A DNA stretch of 62,000 bases from Zygnema cylindricum (Eukaryota; Streptophyta; Zygnematophyceae; Zygnematales; Zygnemataceae): assembly GCA_037447655.1 (NCBI GenBank), contig JBBHKE010001504.1, forward strand, positions 1 through 62,000. Reading direction: 5' to 3'. A program made the translations under genes and the position numbers. The notes under the pieces were generated by a model. The model had not been told where the DNA came from and made no database searches. It worked only from the letters and a program-made list of their open reading frames with translations. Positions within the stretch are counted from its first letter, which is position 1. Each line of letters starts with the position of its first letter. Below, one piece after another: positions 11,070 to 23,230 of the stretch.

Positions 11070-11689
11070 GAGCACACCCCGACCATCTAATTATACCTCA
11101 ATAGCCCACTATGGTATCCAACAAAGCCAAAATGCCTTGTATTTTCTGCCTTAAATTTATGTGTATGCAATTAGTTGGTTCAATAAATATATTTGATTCG
11201 ACAAAAACTGATTATTATGGTCACCCGATATTTTTGGGTTTGAACTCTCGTTATGACTGTTTTTAAGAAAATTGGACCGTTTGAAAACCAATGGCAAAAA
11301 AATAATATGTACTTTGCGCCTTCCATTATAAAAAATAAGTACTTTCGGCCAATTGAATTACTGCGTGAAATGTTTATTTTTGTACTTTTGAGCACCGCTT
11401 TTACAAGCTCATTCAACTAGGCAAGACCGTAATTATTTTTAGTATAAAGCGGTGGACCTCACGGTAGGATTGAAGAAATCATATTGCACCCGACATTAAA
11501 AAGATGAAATATTAATACTTTAGAGTTTACACCGGATTCTTAAAGCTAGATTCGTATCCGGACAACTCATAGGTGACATTATTCCGTCATATCATTTGTT
11601 TAAATATGGGGGACCATATAAGGGTTTTTAAATTAAGGGTTTTTTTTCTATCGATTCGTCGATTTTGGTTTTCAAGCCAAAAATCAGAT
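11070..11689. other. No recognisable feature
   Basis: This AT-rich stretch lies between the family D LTR end and the point where homology to the C1 LTR begins. I see no domain, LTR motif or RNA gene. It may be host DNA or part of a diverged element. Confidence 0.5.
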
Positions 11690-12053
11690 ACCGTGCATCT
11701 CGTTACCTGTGGTCCCCACTCAAATCTCAACCGTCAGCCTGATAGAGATCAACGTCCGATGTTTACTCTTTCACAATTGTGTTCCTAGATATCCAGTTCA
11801 TTTCCCGTCCACTCAATTTGCTGAGGTCACTCTTCGATAGGCGCCATGTGTCCGAGTCCATTCCGTCTTTTCTGCGTTTTTCCGAATTGTCGACGCGTGT
11901 CTCATAAGACCGTACAGAATACTCTTAGAGTAATACTTCACTATCACACTATTCAAGGTAAGTATTACATCTAACATTCCCAAAAAATATTCTAAGTATT
12001 ATTTCTCCCCTCACAACTCTATCTATTGAGAATAAACCTTTTAAAAAACAACA
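11690..12053 (-). repeat. C1 3' LTR, truncated
   Basis: About 364 bp align with 22869-23230 of the 5' LTR (ACTCAAATCTCAACCGTCAG and GGCGCCATGTGTCCG are shared). The inner end is AACAACA followed by CTCCCCTAAAG, the complement of the polypurine tract. The distal roughly 615 bp of the LTR are absent. Confidence 0.85.
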
Positions 12054-12119
12054 CTCCCCTAAAGCTTTAGACTCAGTTTCTCATTTAGTCCAACAGCATT
12101 TTTGCAAAACTGTAATTTA

Positions 12120-13400
12120 GGTGCAAGTAAAGCTTTTAGTTAGCATATCTGCAACCATGTTTTCATCAAATAAATAACATAGTTTAATGACCTTTGCCAA
12201 CATTTTTCCTCGAACAAATGCAGTCTCACATCCATGTGTTTACTCTTAAAGTGGTGGTTGGGATTGGAGGCGATGGCAATAGCTGCCTGGTTGTCACACC
12301 AGATGACTTGATGACGAGTTTGCATGTGTCCTAGTTCCTGCAAAAGTGACTTTACCCATAGGAGTTCCTTGAGGCCAGAACTTGCAGCCATGTATTCTGA
12401 CTCCATAGTTGATTGTGTGCTGACCTTCTGAAGTTTGCTGCTCCAGCAGCAAGTTCTGTTTCCAATCTGCAAGACAAAACCGGTAGTTGATTTCCTGTTG
12501 GGCATATTGCCATAGCTTGCATCGCTCCAAGTCTACAGTTTGACATCTCCTCCTCCGAGGACAAGTTTGAGATTCGAGTCCTGCCAGATAACTCAGAAAC
12601 CCTCTTTGCAGCTTCCCAGTCTGACCTTTTCGGATTCTGCAGAGTCCTACTCAGAGCTCCAACAGCAGCTGCCACACCGGCCTCGTGTAGTTGATAAAAT
12701 AGATGAGATTGCCAACTACTTGTCTATATGGTTTTGAGGCCATGAAATCTTCCTCCCTTGACTCTAGACTATCATCAACTAGGATGCCAAAATCTGAATC
12801 AACTCCCTCTAACTTTTGTTTGTATTCCATTGGAGTGACACACCCTTTAGCTTCTTTCATATCAAATTTTTCAAGCATGAAACCTATAGCCTCTTTTTGA
12901 GATACCATGATCTGTCTTTTATATCTGTTTCTCTCCACTTGTATCCCTAAGATGTATTTGACCTCGCCGAGGTCTTTCATCTCAAATCTGGACTTCAAGG
13001 CCCTTTTGATACGATTTATTTCATCTTTAGATTTGCAGATAAGCAGCAAATCATCTACATACACAGCAATATACAGTACACCATCCTCCCCTTGCAAAAC
13101 ATATATAGAGTGATCTCAACTTATCATCTTAAAGCCTAATTTGGTGTGGAACTCATCTAATTTTAGGTTCCATTGTTTAGTGGCCTGTTTCAGCCCATAC
13201 AAGGATTTCATTAATTTGCATACTAGTTTTTCCTTTCCTTTTTCTACATACATCTCTAGTTGCTGCATGTAAATAGTTTCTTCTAACTCTCCATGAAGGA
13301 AAGTTGTCTTTACATCCATTTGATGCACTTCCATATTTTCAATTGCTGCTAAACTTAAAAGAATCCTGACAGTAGGAAACCTTACCACTGGAGAGAAGGT
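12120..13400 (-). pseudogene. C1 reverse transcriptase and RNase H
   Basis: Positions 13388-13116 read VRFPTVRILLSLAAIENMEVHQMDVKT, the RT fingers, and reach SLYGLKQATKQWN. Positions 13097-12651 carry the active site IAVYVDDLLLI and KDLGEVKYILGIQVERN. Positions 12505-12140 carry RNase H (ESEYMAASSGLKELLWVKSL, IWCDNQAAIAIASNP). An ochre/frameshift at about 13110 and a frameshift at about 12650-12510 break the frame. The YVDD motif is intact. Confidence 0.87.
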
Positions 13401-15058
13401 CTCCTCAAAGTCGATTCGTTTTTTCTGATAATAAAACCTTTGTCCACTAGTCTGGCCTTGTATCTCTTAATGGTACCATCCAGGTTTAACTTTAGTTTCA
13501 ATACCCATTTGTTGCCGATGGCTTTCCAGTTCGGAGGGAGATCAACCAGCTCCTATATTTGAGCTTGCATGATAGACTTTATTTCATCGTTTGCCGCCTC
13601 TATCTACTGATTTCTTTCAGGTGAGGAGAAGGCTTCTCGGATAGTCTGAGTTTTTCCCAGGTTAGCATAATAAGCAAAGTGGGAACTTGAATGAAGGCGG
13701 CTGCTAGATCTCCTTCCCCCCGGAAATTTTTAGGTAGAGACTAAAGGATGTCTCGCATTCTTAGCTGGACTGGTCACCTATTTCGTTTCATCCTCGAGCT
13801 GTTCAGTTTTCTCCATCTAATTATAAGAGGCACCTAAGGATCATAAAAAGGTTGTTCTGCAATTAGGTGCCAAACAGCAGGAAAGTATAGTGTCCTCTGC
13901 GTGTCAAAAATAACATATTTCTGTGATTTTTCTGCTGCATGGTTTTCTATCATTGTAAATAGATCTGCAGATTCATTTTCATCTTTCAGAATTATGTTTC
14001 TGGAAACTACTATCTTTTTATTATCTAAAACATATACTCTATATCCCTTGGAATTTTCATCATACCCTACTAGAATACTTGGCAAACCTTTCGGTTCCAA
14101 TTTCCAAGTATTTGGAGAAGTGTCCAAAATAAAGCATTTACTGCCATATACTCTGAAATGACTTACATCTGGTTTTCTACCTGACCATATCTCAAAAGGT
14201 GTAGTGTTAACTGACCTAGATCCTATCCTAATTTTAATGTAAATTGCAGAATTGACGATCTCAGCCCAGAATTTCATATCAACATTTTTGTCTCCTTACA
14301 TAGATCTAGCACTTTCTCTAATAGTTTGATTCAGTCTTTCAGAGACAACATTTTGTTGTGTTGTGTAAGGGACCGTGAGCTGGCGAGTGATTCCCTCATC
14401 CAAAAGAAATTTGTCAAACTCCTTTGATATGTACTCTCCTCCATTGTCCGATCTGAGCTCCAGAATCGGAGCATTATGCAATTTTAGGCCCAAGCCTTGT
14501 AGTGTTTCAAGTGTCCCAACACGTCACTCTTTTCTTTCATGAAATATACCTTCGTGACCTTGGAGAAGTCATCCGTGAACTTGACCATAAACCTGACCCC
14601 ACAAGCAGAGGGCACCTGGGCTGGTCCAAAAACATTAGAATGTATAAGCTGCAAAACTTTTGTATAACGATGTTCCGATACTTGTGGGAAAGGTAACTTG
14701 TGAATCATTCCCAGTGAGCAGCCATCACATGATTTGACTTGCTGATTAGTAAGAGAAACACCTTTTATTTTACCAGAATGAACCATTTACTGCAAGTTGT
14801 CATGGTGAACATGACCTAGTCTTTTATGCCATGATTCATTTTCCAAAACAACACTCCAGTACATAACATCGTTTTCTTTTGTATTAGCCATATCCATACG
14901 ATACATTTGGCTTGCATCTCTAGTTCTTGTGACTGCTACCTTTCCGAGCTTGCTTACAACCTGCCTACCCCCCTTAAGGCAGACCTCAAATCCTTTGCTC
15001 TCAACTAGAGAAGTAGAAAATATATTTTTTTTGAAATCCTGTACATACAAGATTTTGT
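13401..15058 (-). pseudogene. C1 integrase
   Basis: Positions 15050-14787 give the C-terminal part of the protease/integrase spacer and the zinc finger start (WHKRLGHVHHDNL). Positions 14786-14484 continue with the CDGCSLGMIHKLPFP pair of cysteines and VKFTDDFSKVTKVYF. Positions 14493-14296 carry LRSDNGGEYISKEF and TTQQNVVSERLNQT, so most core residues are visible. Positions 14277-13834 give the C-terminal region (GRKPDVSHFRVYGSKCF). Positions 13830-13401 are a diverged linker. Several frameshifts divide it. Confidence 0.85.
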
Positions 15059-16079
15059 TGTTGTAATTTATAAATCTTTATTTCAGTAAATAGGGGTAAA
15101 AATAACTTAGGAAATTTTTCCTAGTAGTATACAGTAATACTTACCTTAACTAGTGTTACAGTAGCAAAAAGTACAGTAAAGTGTATCGTACTTTTGCCAG
15201 GACACGTGTTGGCGAAAGAACGTATGTAAGTTTTTCGGAGTAGCACTGACAGTGAGCCATACGTGTCAAAAAGTTGACAATGTGATTCACATGATCGGAC
15301 AAACATGATCTGTCCTGGGTTTTCCGGAAACATATGGTACAGTTCCATATGGTACAGTTCGACGGTACCATCGTCGATCGAATGTGTTCCAACGAAGGCG
15401 ATTCACCTGGGACCACAAGCGTGATTCGCATGGGACCACAAGTGACGAAGCACTCACGTGCTTCATACTACACGACCACATTCGGCTGGACTTTAGCAGC
15501 TACTGCTGACTAAGCATTTGGAACGTTTTTTGTACGATTAGAACGTTTTGTGTACAGTTTAATGTTTGTAAATATCTGAATAACATTAGTTTGTAGTTTA
15601 GTGTGATAAAAAAAAGTGTTCCATTAATCAGGTTTTTAGAAAATAATAATTAGGGTTTGAAGGTACAGTGACGTACAGGTAGGATGCTTTGTCGTTAGTC
15701 AAGATAATACCCGTAGTAACGATTACCCAAATTAGTGTAGATCAGTAGATAGACACTGTGATTATATAACTTAGGAATTAGCCAATTTTGTAGTATCCAG
15801 TTTTGGGAATATGATTTTCTAAGAGCAGTTTTGGGGAAACTTCGAAATATCATATCTTATAGTTTACCTAGTCATTTTGGCTGCAATTTTAAGAATTGTC
15901 AGTTTACTGTATTGTGTATCACTGTGAGATATTTGAAGCATATTGGCATTCTCATTCATATTTTGTGTCAGATTAAAGTTGGTTGTTGAGCAAGTACTTT
16001 GATAGTTCTGCTCTTTTTTCATGTCTACTTCAACTACCACTGCTGGTTCTCCGCCTGCAACGGTGGTTGTAGAACAACG
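15059..16079 (+). repeat. C2 5' LTR
   Basis: It starts TGTTGTAATTTATAAATC and ends GAACAACG; the expected CA has become CG. Next is GGTTATGGGCC, the PBS. CACGTG is at 15203-15208. Several GTAC words occur at 15169-15372. The gag ATG is at 16021, so the last 59 nt of the LTR are coding, the same distance as in C1. Confidence 0.88.
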
Positions 16080-17030
16080 GGTTATGGGCCTTTCGTCAAG
16101 AATTCTTATCTCCAATGGCCAAAAGTATGTGTACTCGGGGGCGATGGTTGAATCGTCGTTTGAAAATGTCTCGACTGAAAATGAAGAAGGCGAGCGAGAT
16201 TTGGACATCCCTGAAATCCGCTTTTGAGAAAGCGAATGTTCAGGAGGAGATCTTAGTGGCTGGAAAAATTTGGGCATACAAATACACGGGGGGAACTATG
16301 GTTGAGTATTATGACAATTTTCCTGCGCTCATTGATGCTCACTCTTTTGCTGGGGTGTCATTCTGTGAGTTTCAACAGGGAGCTCTGCTTATTAGGGTCT
16401 CCTTGGTAGCATAAAGAGTGTGTCTGTTCAATTAAAAATTCATGATAAAGCTAGCTAGTCATTTTAGTTAGCGTATAATCTTATATTGGAGGAAGAAACT
16501 AATACTAAAATCCTTGAGGGAGAAGGAAAGGTTGAAGCTTTTGGAACAAACTTTGACAAAAGAAATCAGAATAGGAATCAGTTTAACCTAAATCAGAATC
16601 AGTTTATTCATAGGCACAATAGGTGATCTACTACTACTTGTTTCTACTTTTTTGAGAAGGGTCATGGATACAGGTACTCTCCTAAACTGAAGAAAGCTAA
16701 TGAGACAGGCTTACACAGGCCAGGTTGGCAGCAGAGCCAGTATCACAAAGGTTTTTCTAGAAATCCTTCCCGTGGAAATGCTCTTTTCTCAGCTTCTGCA
16801 ACTGATGCACATGAGTCTCTAAGCTTCAATGAGCAAGAGGAGACGGATTTATTTGTGATATGGTGGTTGCCATGGAGGGTCCTAAGGATGCAAGATGGAT
16901 CATGTACACAATGCGTCTGCCCACATGTGTTGGAACAAGGCAGCTTTTACAAATCTGTAGCAAACATTTCCAAAGAGTATCTACTATGCTTGCGGCACGA
17001 GTGTTCAAACCTCAGCTCAGGGTGATGTAT
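16021..17030 (+). pseudogene. C2 gag and protease remnant
   Basis: Translation would start at ATG 16021 inside the LTR (MSTSTTTAGSPP), pass the PBS as QRVMGLSSRI, and continue into capsid sequence to a stop at 16412. A frameshift occurs near 16115-16227, where two overlapping frames share the homology. Positions 16420-16900 hold gag C-terminal sequence with a damaged knuckle (TCFYFFEKGHGYRYS). Positions 16855-16990 match the C1 protease, but the DTGA site is lost (WIMYTMRL). Confidence 0.8.
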
Positions 17031-17035
17031 CATTA

Positions 17036-18400
17036 ATGGTAAATGTGGGGGGGAAGTCGGTAGAGAGAACCCTTCACAATGTAATGTATGTTCCAAATTT
17101 CAAGAAAAATCTTTTTTCTACATCATTAGTGGAGAGCAAAGGCTTTGAAGTTGTTCTGAAAGGAGGGAGACAGGTTTTTAGCAAGAAAGGGCAAGTAGTA
17201 GTAACAGGAACTAGAGATGGTAGCAAAATGTATTGGATGGACATGGTTGAACATAAGGAAAATGATGTTCTCTACTTTAGTGTCGCATCTCATAATGAGT
17301 AGTGGCTTAAGAGATTAGGACACATGAATTATGTTAGTCTAAAGAAAATGGTGAGTTCAAAAAAGGTTGATGGAGTTTCTCTCACATCTCATCTTATAAA
17401 ATTATGTGATGGTTATTCACTAGACAAGATCCACATATTGCCATTTCCAAAGGAAACAGACCATAGATCGGACAAAGTTTTACAGCAAATACACTCTGAT
17501 GTTCTCGGTCCTGCACAAGTTGCGTCGGTAGGAGGCGTCCACTATATGGTCACATTCACATATGACTACTTGAGGTAAACCAAAGTTTACTTCATGCAAC
17601 ATAAGAGTGAAGTGTTTACTCACTTGAAACACTACAAAGCGTGGGCGGAAAAACATCATGGTGTTACAATATTGGCACTGAGATCGGACAACGAGGAGAA
17701 TACAAATCAAAGGAATTTGAAGAATTTTTCCTTCAGGAAGGTATCAGTCACAATCTTACAGTTCCATATACACTTGAACAAAATGGTGTTTCTGAGAGAT
17801 TAAATAGGACAGTGACAGAAAGTGCTCGGTCCATGCTTGCAGATAAAGGGCTAGATTTGAAATTATGGGCTGAAGCACTTAACTGTGCTGTTTGTTTTAA
17901 GAATAGAATTGCTTCTAGATCTGCTAGCACTACACCTTATGAACTTTGAACAGGAGAAAAACCTGATGTTAGTCACTTTAGAATCTTTGGCAGCAAGTGT
18001 TTTATTTTAGATACTTCACAGGATAGATGGAAAATGGAGGCTAAGGCTTACCTAGGATTTTCATGGGGTATGATGGTCATGCGAAAGGATATAGAGTTTT
18101 TGTATTTTAGAAACAGAAAGTGATTGTTTCTAAATATATCCAGATTAAAGATGAACAGGATTCGTTTGACCTTTTTAAAGTGCCAGATCAACCAGCAAAG
18201 GAAAAGCAAGAATATGTCATTTTTCACCATACGCAGCGAGTTTACTTTCCACCGGCAAGTGGTACACCTCTTCCTTCAGTTTCTCAAGTGCCTTTACAGG
18301 ATGCTTCACCACAAGCTACACCTCAAGTGGAAGGAACTACTACACATTCTATACCAGATCAAGCTACCGTTCAAACTAAATAGAGAAATCAGAGGTTGTC
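17036..18400 (+). pseudogene. C2 integrase
   Basis: Positions 17036-17302 run VERTLHNVMYVPNFKKN to the zinc-finger start. Positions 17324-17578 include LCDGYSLDKIHILPFPK, where one Cys of the CxxC pair is Tyr. The first catalytic stretch reads TFTYDYLR instead of TDDxS. Positions 17641-17949 carry LEQNGVSERLNRTV and LWAEALNCAV. The frame around RSDN is shifted at about 17690. Positions 18120-18400 are the C-terminal linker (YVIFHHTQRVYFP). Confidence 0.82.
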
Positions 18401-18563
18401 GACGATCTCAGTCTCAGAATTTCCTGGGGGAAAGAGATCTAGCAGCCGTCTGCAAGCAAGCTCTCACTTTGTTTTTTCTGCAGCTACAGAGGAGCCTCTA
18501 CCGATCCAAGAGGCCTTCTCATCACCTGAGAGAAATGAGTGGATCTAGGCGGCAAACGATGAA

Positions 18564-20068
18564 ATGAAGTCCATTATGGAGGCACAAACATGGGAGCTGG
18601 TGGATCTTCCTCCACGCAGAAAAGCCATCGGCAGCAAATGGGTATTCAAGGTGAAGCTAAACCCGGACAACACCATCGAAAGGTATAAGGCCAGACTAGT
18701 GGCCAACGGATATAATCAAAAAGAAGGTATTGACTTTGAGGAAACTTTCTCCTAGTTGTCAGATTTCCCACTGTCAGAATTTTGCTAAGTCTAGCGGCTA
18801 TAGAGAATATAAAAATACATCAAATGGATGTTAAAACTGCTTTCTTCCATGGAGAGTTAAAAGTAACCATTTATATGAAACAACTTGAAATGTATATTTA
18901 AAAGGGAAAGGAAGAATTAGTGTGTAAATTGATGATGTCCTTGTATGGGCTAAAACAAGCCCCGCGTAAGTGGAATCTGAGGTTAGATGAGTTTTTGACG
19001 TGGCTAGGTTTTAAGAGAAATAGCTTAGATCATTCTGTATATGTTTTACAAGGAGAGAATGGGGTAGTTTACATTGCTGTATATGTTGATGATCTATTAT
19101 AAATAAGTAAGTCAATGGATAGAATACACCGCATTAAAGCGGCTTTAAGGTCTAGGTTCGAGATGAAGGACCTCGATGAGGCCAAATACATCTTAGGAAT
19201 ACAGGTAGAAAAAGACAGAAACAAGAGGTTGATTATGTTGACTCAGAAAAAAGCAATAGGTAACATGCTGGAAACATTTGAAATGAAAGATGTAACGGGA
19301 TCTATAACTACCATGGAATTCAGGCAGAAATTGGACGGAGTTGAGTCAAACTCAGGCATAATGGTTTGTGAGAATCTAAAGACAGGGGAGGAAGATTTTC
19401 TAGCTTCAAAGCCATATAGACAGGTAGTTAGAAGTCTTATATATTTTATAAACTGTACGAGACCCGACATTGCAGCAGCTGTGGGAGTCCTGAGTAGGAG
19501 TCTGCGGAATCCTAAAAATGCAGACTCCGAAGCAGCAAAAAGGGTGTTGAGATATCTTGCAGATACTCGAAATCTCAAGCTTTTACTTGGAGGAGGAGAG
19601 GTGAAAATTCAGACATGGAGCGATGCTAGCTATGGAGACATGCCAAGCCGAAAATCTACGACCAGCTTTGTTTTGAAGATTGGAGATGGACCTTGCTGCT
19701 GGAGTAGCAAATTACAAAAGGTTACAACATAATCCACAATGGAGTCAGAATATATGGCAGCAGCTTCCGCCCTCAAGGAGCTCCTATGGGTCAAGTCCAT
19801 TTTTCAAGAACTTGGGTATATGCAAACTGGTCCTCAAGCTATCTGGTGTGACAACCAGGCAGCCATTGCAATTGCCTCGAACCCCAGCCATCACTTTAAG
19901 AACAAACACATGGATGTTAGACTTCACTTTGTTAGAGAAAAAGTACTTAAAAAAGTTGTTAAATTGTGTTATTTACCAGATGAGAAGATGGTGGCTGACA
20001 TGTTAACAAAAGCCCTTCCTGCTCCTAAGTTACAGTTTTGTAGAGATACTATTGGACTAAGTGAGTAA
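18564..20068 (+). pseudogene. C2 reverse transcriptase and RNase H
   Basis: Positions 18564-18755 read [21 protein letters not shown] and the RT start ([18 protein letters not shown]). Positions 18920-19102 read SLYGLKQAPRKWN and end AVYVDDLL with a stop directly after. Positions 19115-19732 carry KYILGIQVEKDR, RPDIAAAVGVLSRS and the first RNase H residues. Positions 19739-20068 end RNase H (IWCDNQAAIAIASNP, MVADMLTKALPAPK). At least four stops or frameshifts are present. Confidence 0.87.
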
Positions 20069-20091
20069 CGGAGTCTAAAGATTTAAAAGAG

Positions 20092-21096
20092 TGTTTTAAT
20101 TTATAAATCTTTATTTCAATAAATAGGGGTAAAAATAACTTAGGATATTTTTCCTAGTAGTCTACTCTACTACTTACCTTAACTAGTTTTACAGTAGCAA
20201 AAAGTACAGTAAAGTGTATCGTACTTTTGCAAGGACACGTGTTGGCGAAAGAACGTATGCAAGTTTTTCGGAGTAGCACCGACACTGAGCCATATGTGTC
20301 AAAAAGTTGACAATGTGATTCACATGATCGGACAAACATGATCTGTCCTGGGTATTCCGAAAACATATGGTACAGTTCGACGGTACCATCGTCGATCGAA
20401 TGTGTTCCAACAGAGGCGATTCACCTGGGACCACAAGCGTGATTCGCATGGGACCACAAGTGACGAAACACTCAAGTGCTTCGTTTTACAGGACCACATT
20501 CAGCTGGACTTTAGCGGCTACCGATGATTAAGCATTTGGAACGTTTTGTGTACGGTTAGAACGTTTTGTGTATGGTTCAATGTTTGTAAATATTTGAATA
20601 ACATAATTTTGTAGTTTAGTGTGATAAAAAATAGTGTTCCATTAATCAGGTTATTAGAAAATTATAATTAGGGTTTTGAGGTACTGTGACGTACAGGTAG
20701 GATGCTTTGTCGTTAGTCAGGATAATAACCGTAGTAACAATTACCCAAATTATTGTAGATCAATAGATAAACTGTGAGTATATAACTTAGGACTTAGCCA
20801 ATTTTGTAGTATCCAGTTTTGGGAATATGATTTTCTAAGGGCAATTTTTGGGAAACTTCCAAACATCATATCTTATGGTTTACTAAGTGATTTGGGCTAC
20901 AATTTTGGGAATTGTCAGTTTACTTTATTGTGTATCCTGGTAGCAAATTTGAATTATATTGGCTTTATGAGTCATATTTTGTGTCAGATCAAAGTTGGTT
21001 GTTGAGTAGGTACTTTGATAGTTTCTGATGTTTTTTCATGTCTACTTCCACTACTATTGTTAGTTCTCCGCCTGCAATGGAGGTTGTAGAATAACA
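20092..21096 (+). repeat. C2 3' LTR
   Basis: It starts TGTTTTAATTTATAAATC after AAAAGAG and ends GAATAACA. CACGTG is present near 20236. The orphan gag start (TCTACTTCCACTACTATTG) is retained at its end. It differs from the 5' LTR by scattered substitutions and short indels, so C2 is not young. Confidence 0.88.
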
Positions 21097-21375
21097 ATTG
21101 TGAAGAGTCCTTTCAACTGAATTTCCTTCTATGTCTACCAGCAAAGACACATCACCCTGAGGATAAGTCTGAACACTCATGCCACATGCATAGTAGATGT
21201 TCTTTGCAGGTGTTGACTTGGGTTTTGTAAAGAGTCTTTTGTTCCAACACATGTGGGCCAATGCCCCAGTATCCATGATCCAACTAGCGTCCTTTGAGCC
21301 CTCCATTGCTGCCGCCATTGCAAATATCTCTGAATCATCCTGCTCATTGAATGTTAAAGACTCATCCTCCTAAAT
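21097..21375 (-). pseudogene. C1 protease segment
   Basis: The minus strand reads EGSKDASWIMDTGALAHMCWNKRLFTK. The retropepsin active site DTGA is preserved, and the segment ends QGDVSLLVDIEGNSVERTLHN at the C2 insertion. This is the copia-type position, between gag and integrase. Confidence 0.85.
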
Positions 21376-22311
21376 TACAGATAAAGAAAACAGGGAGTTG
21401 TTTTGGAGTTGATTATCAAAAAAGCCCTGATTAAACTAACTTTTTTGCCAAGCTGGCCTATATAAACCTGCTTCATTTGCCTTTGTGAGCTTAGGACAAT
21501 ACCTATATCCATGACCCTTATTTGAACAATAAAAACAAGTAGTGAAAGACCTACTATTCTGCCCTTGATTAAACTGTTTAAACTGACCCTGATTCTGGTT
21601 AAACTGATTCCTTTGCAGACTAAACTGATTTCTCTGCTGATTAAACTATCATTTTGTGTCATAGTATGTGTTAAAAGCCTCCATTTGCTTTTCTCCATTA
21701 AGCATCTTAGATGTAGACTCTTCCACTAATATAATATTGATAGCTAGTTGAAGTGTCCAGTTAGCTTTATCATGATTTTTCAATTCAGCACATGCATCTT
21801 TCTTGCTGCTAGGAAGACCTCGAATAATCAGAGCAGCTTGTTGAAACTCAGGAAAAATCCCACCAGCACAAGCATGAGAGTCAATGAGAGCTCGAAAGTT
21901 ATCTGTATAGTTGGCCAATGTTCCCCTCGAGTATTTGTAGTCCCATATTTTTCATGCCAACAAAAGTTATTTTTCAACATTCCCTTTTTCATAGAACGCC
22001 TTGAGTGATTTCCTTATGTCAATCGCCTTCTTCATTTTGATTCTCAACATAACCATATTCTCCGAGAGACACAATTTTAGAGCATTCCCAGCCTGCGAAT
22101 TCTTTTTCGCCCAAGTTGGATCACCTTCATCAAGTGATCTATCCAAAATCTCCAATAAGCCTACAGTTTCAAAATAAGACTCAATCATATCTACCTAGTA
22201 AGTATACTTTTGCCCATTAAAGACAATAATTCTTGGAGACAAACCCATAACCTGTTGTTCAATGACAACTGGTGCAGGTGGTGCTGCAGCAGTATTTGTA
22301 GAATTAGACAT
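21376..22311 (-). pseudogene. C1 gag
   Basis: ATG at 22311 (MSNSTNTAAAPP) lies 59 nt inside the LTR. The frame crosses the PBS as EQQVMGLSPRI and stops at about 22195. Positions 22188-21967 and 21918-21649 give the capsid (MANYTDNFRALIDSHACAGG, ALIIRGLPSS). An intact CCHC knuckle, CFYCSNKGHGYRYC, lies near 21540-21499. Frameshifts and stops separate the parts. Confidence 0.85.
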
Positions 22312-23230
22312 ACTTAAGCAGAAGCTAACAAGAAATCCTATCAAACATAGATCTTTATCACAGTGGAAAAACTGATTCACAAGTCAGATTTACTCAGAAT
22401 TCAGCATACAAGATAATCACCATACACACTGTAAACTCCCAAAGTTACAAACTAATTGACTCATTTAACCATAAGATACGAGACTTGCAAGTTTCCCAAA
22501 AATTGCCTTTTAGAATTCCCAATATCCCAAAACTAAATACAAAATAATTCTAAGTCCTAAAACTTTATACATTGAGTGAGTATCTAATGCTCACTAACCA
22601 ATCAGATGACTGCACTTGGAATAGTGGTAGTGTACTGTAGTACGACAAGGTACGCTAACGTACTTCCAAAACCTAATTGTAAAAAGCCTATAAACTAAAC
22701 AGTGAAACACTATTTCATAATGCACTACGCTACAGATGAATGTTTCGTCAGGTTTTCCTAATCTGGAGCCGTACTCATAATGTTGCTTGCTGAGTCAGCA
22801 AGTGTATAATATGTCCAATATGTCCAACCTGCTGTTGAATACTAGTACGAATATCTGGACTGCTTACAGTGCATCTCGTCACCGGTGGTCCCCCACTCAA
22901 ATCTCAACCGTCAGCCTGATAGAGATCGACGTCTGATGTTTACTTTTTCACAATTGTGTTCCCAGATGTCCCGTTCATTTCCCGTCCGCCCGATTTGGTG
23001 AGGTCACTCGTTCGATAGGCGCCATGTGTCCGTGTCCGTTCCGTCTTTCTTACGTTTGTCTGAACTGTCTACCCGTGTCTCATAAGACCGTACAAAATAC
23101 TCTTAGAGTAATACTTCATTGTCACACTATTTAAGGTAAGTATTACATCTAACATTCCCAAAAATATTCTTAGTATTATTTCTCCCCTCACAATTCTATA
23201 TACTGAGAATAAAGCTTTGAATAGACAACA
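22253..23230 (-). repeat. C1 5' LTR (978 bp)
   Basis: In element orientation it begins TGTTGTCTATTC at 23230 and ends GAACAACA at 22253, next to GGTTATGGGT, the PBS. Its right edge lies exactly where family D LTR homology starts (23231), so C1 appears inserted in that LTR. Confidence 0.88.

Larger units (their letters stand above)
15059..21096 (+). mobile_element. Copia element C2, complete but degenerate, nested in C1
   Basis: C2 has two LTRs (1021 and 1005 bp), a PBS, gag, protease, integrase, RT, RNase H and a purine-rich tract, in copia order on the plus strand. Flanking 5-mers are TTTGT (15054-15058) and ATTGT (21097-21101), a target duplication with one change. Both complete C1 codons when C2 is removed. 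The coding region is riddled with stops and shifts. Confidence 0.92.
11690..23230 (-). mobile_element. Copia element C1, split by C2
   Basis: C1 is a minus-strand copia element. Its 5' LTR is 22253-23230, gag and protease lie at 22311-21097, then C2 intervenes, and integrase through RNase H lie at 15058-12120, followed by a partial 3' LTR at 11690-12053. The coding sense resumes exactly across C2: VERTLHN ends at 21097 and ILYVQDFKKN resumes at 15058, with ACAAT/ACAAA target duplications on the two sides. C1 is therefore older than C2. The outer 3' LTR end is missing, so the insertion edge on the left is rearranged. Confidence 0.87.
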
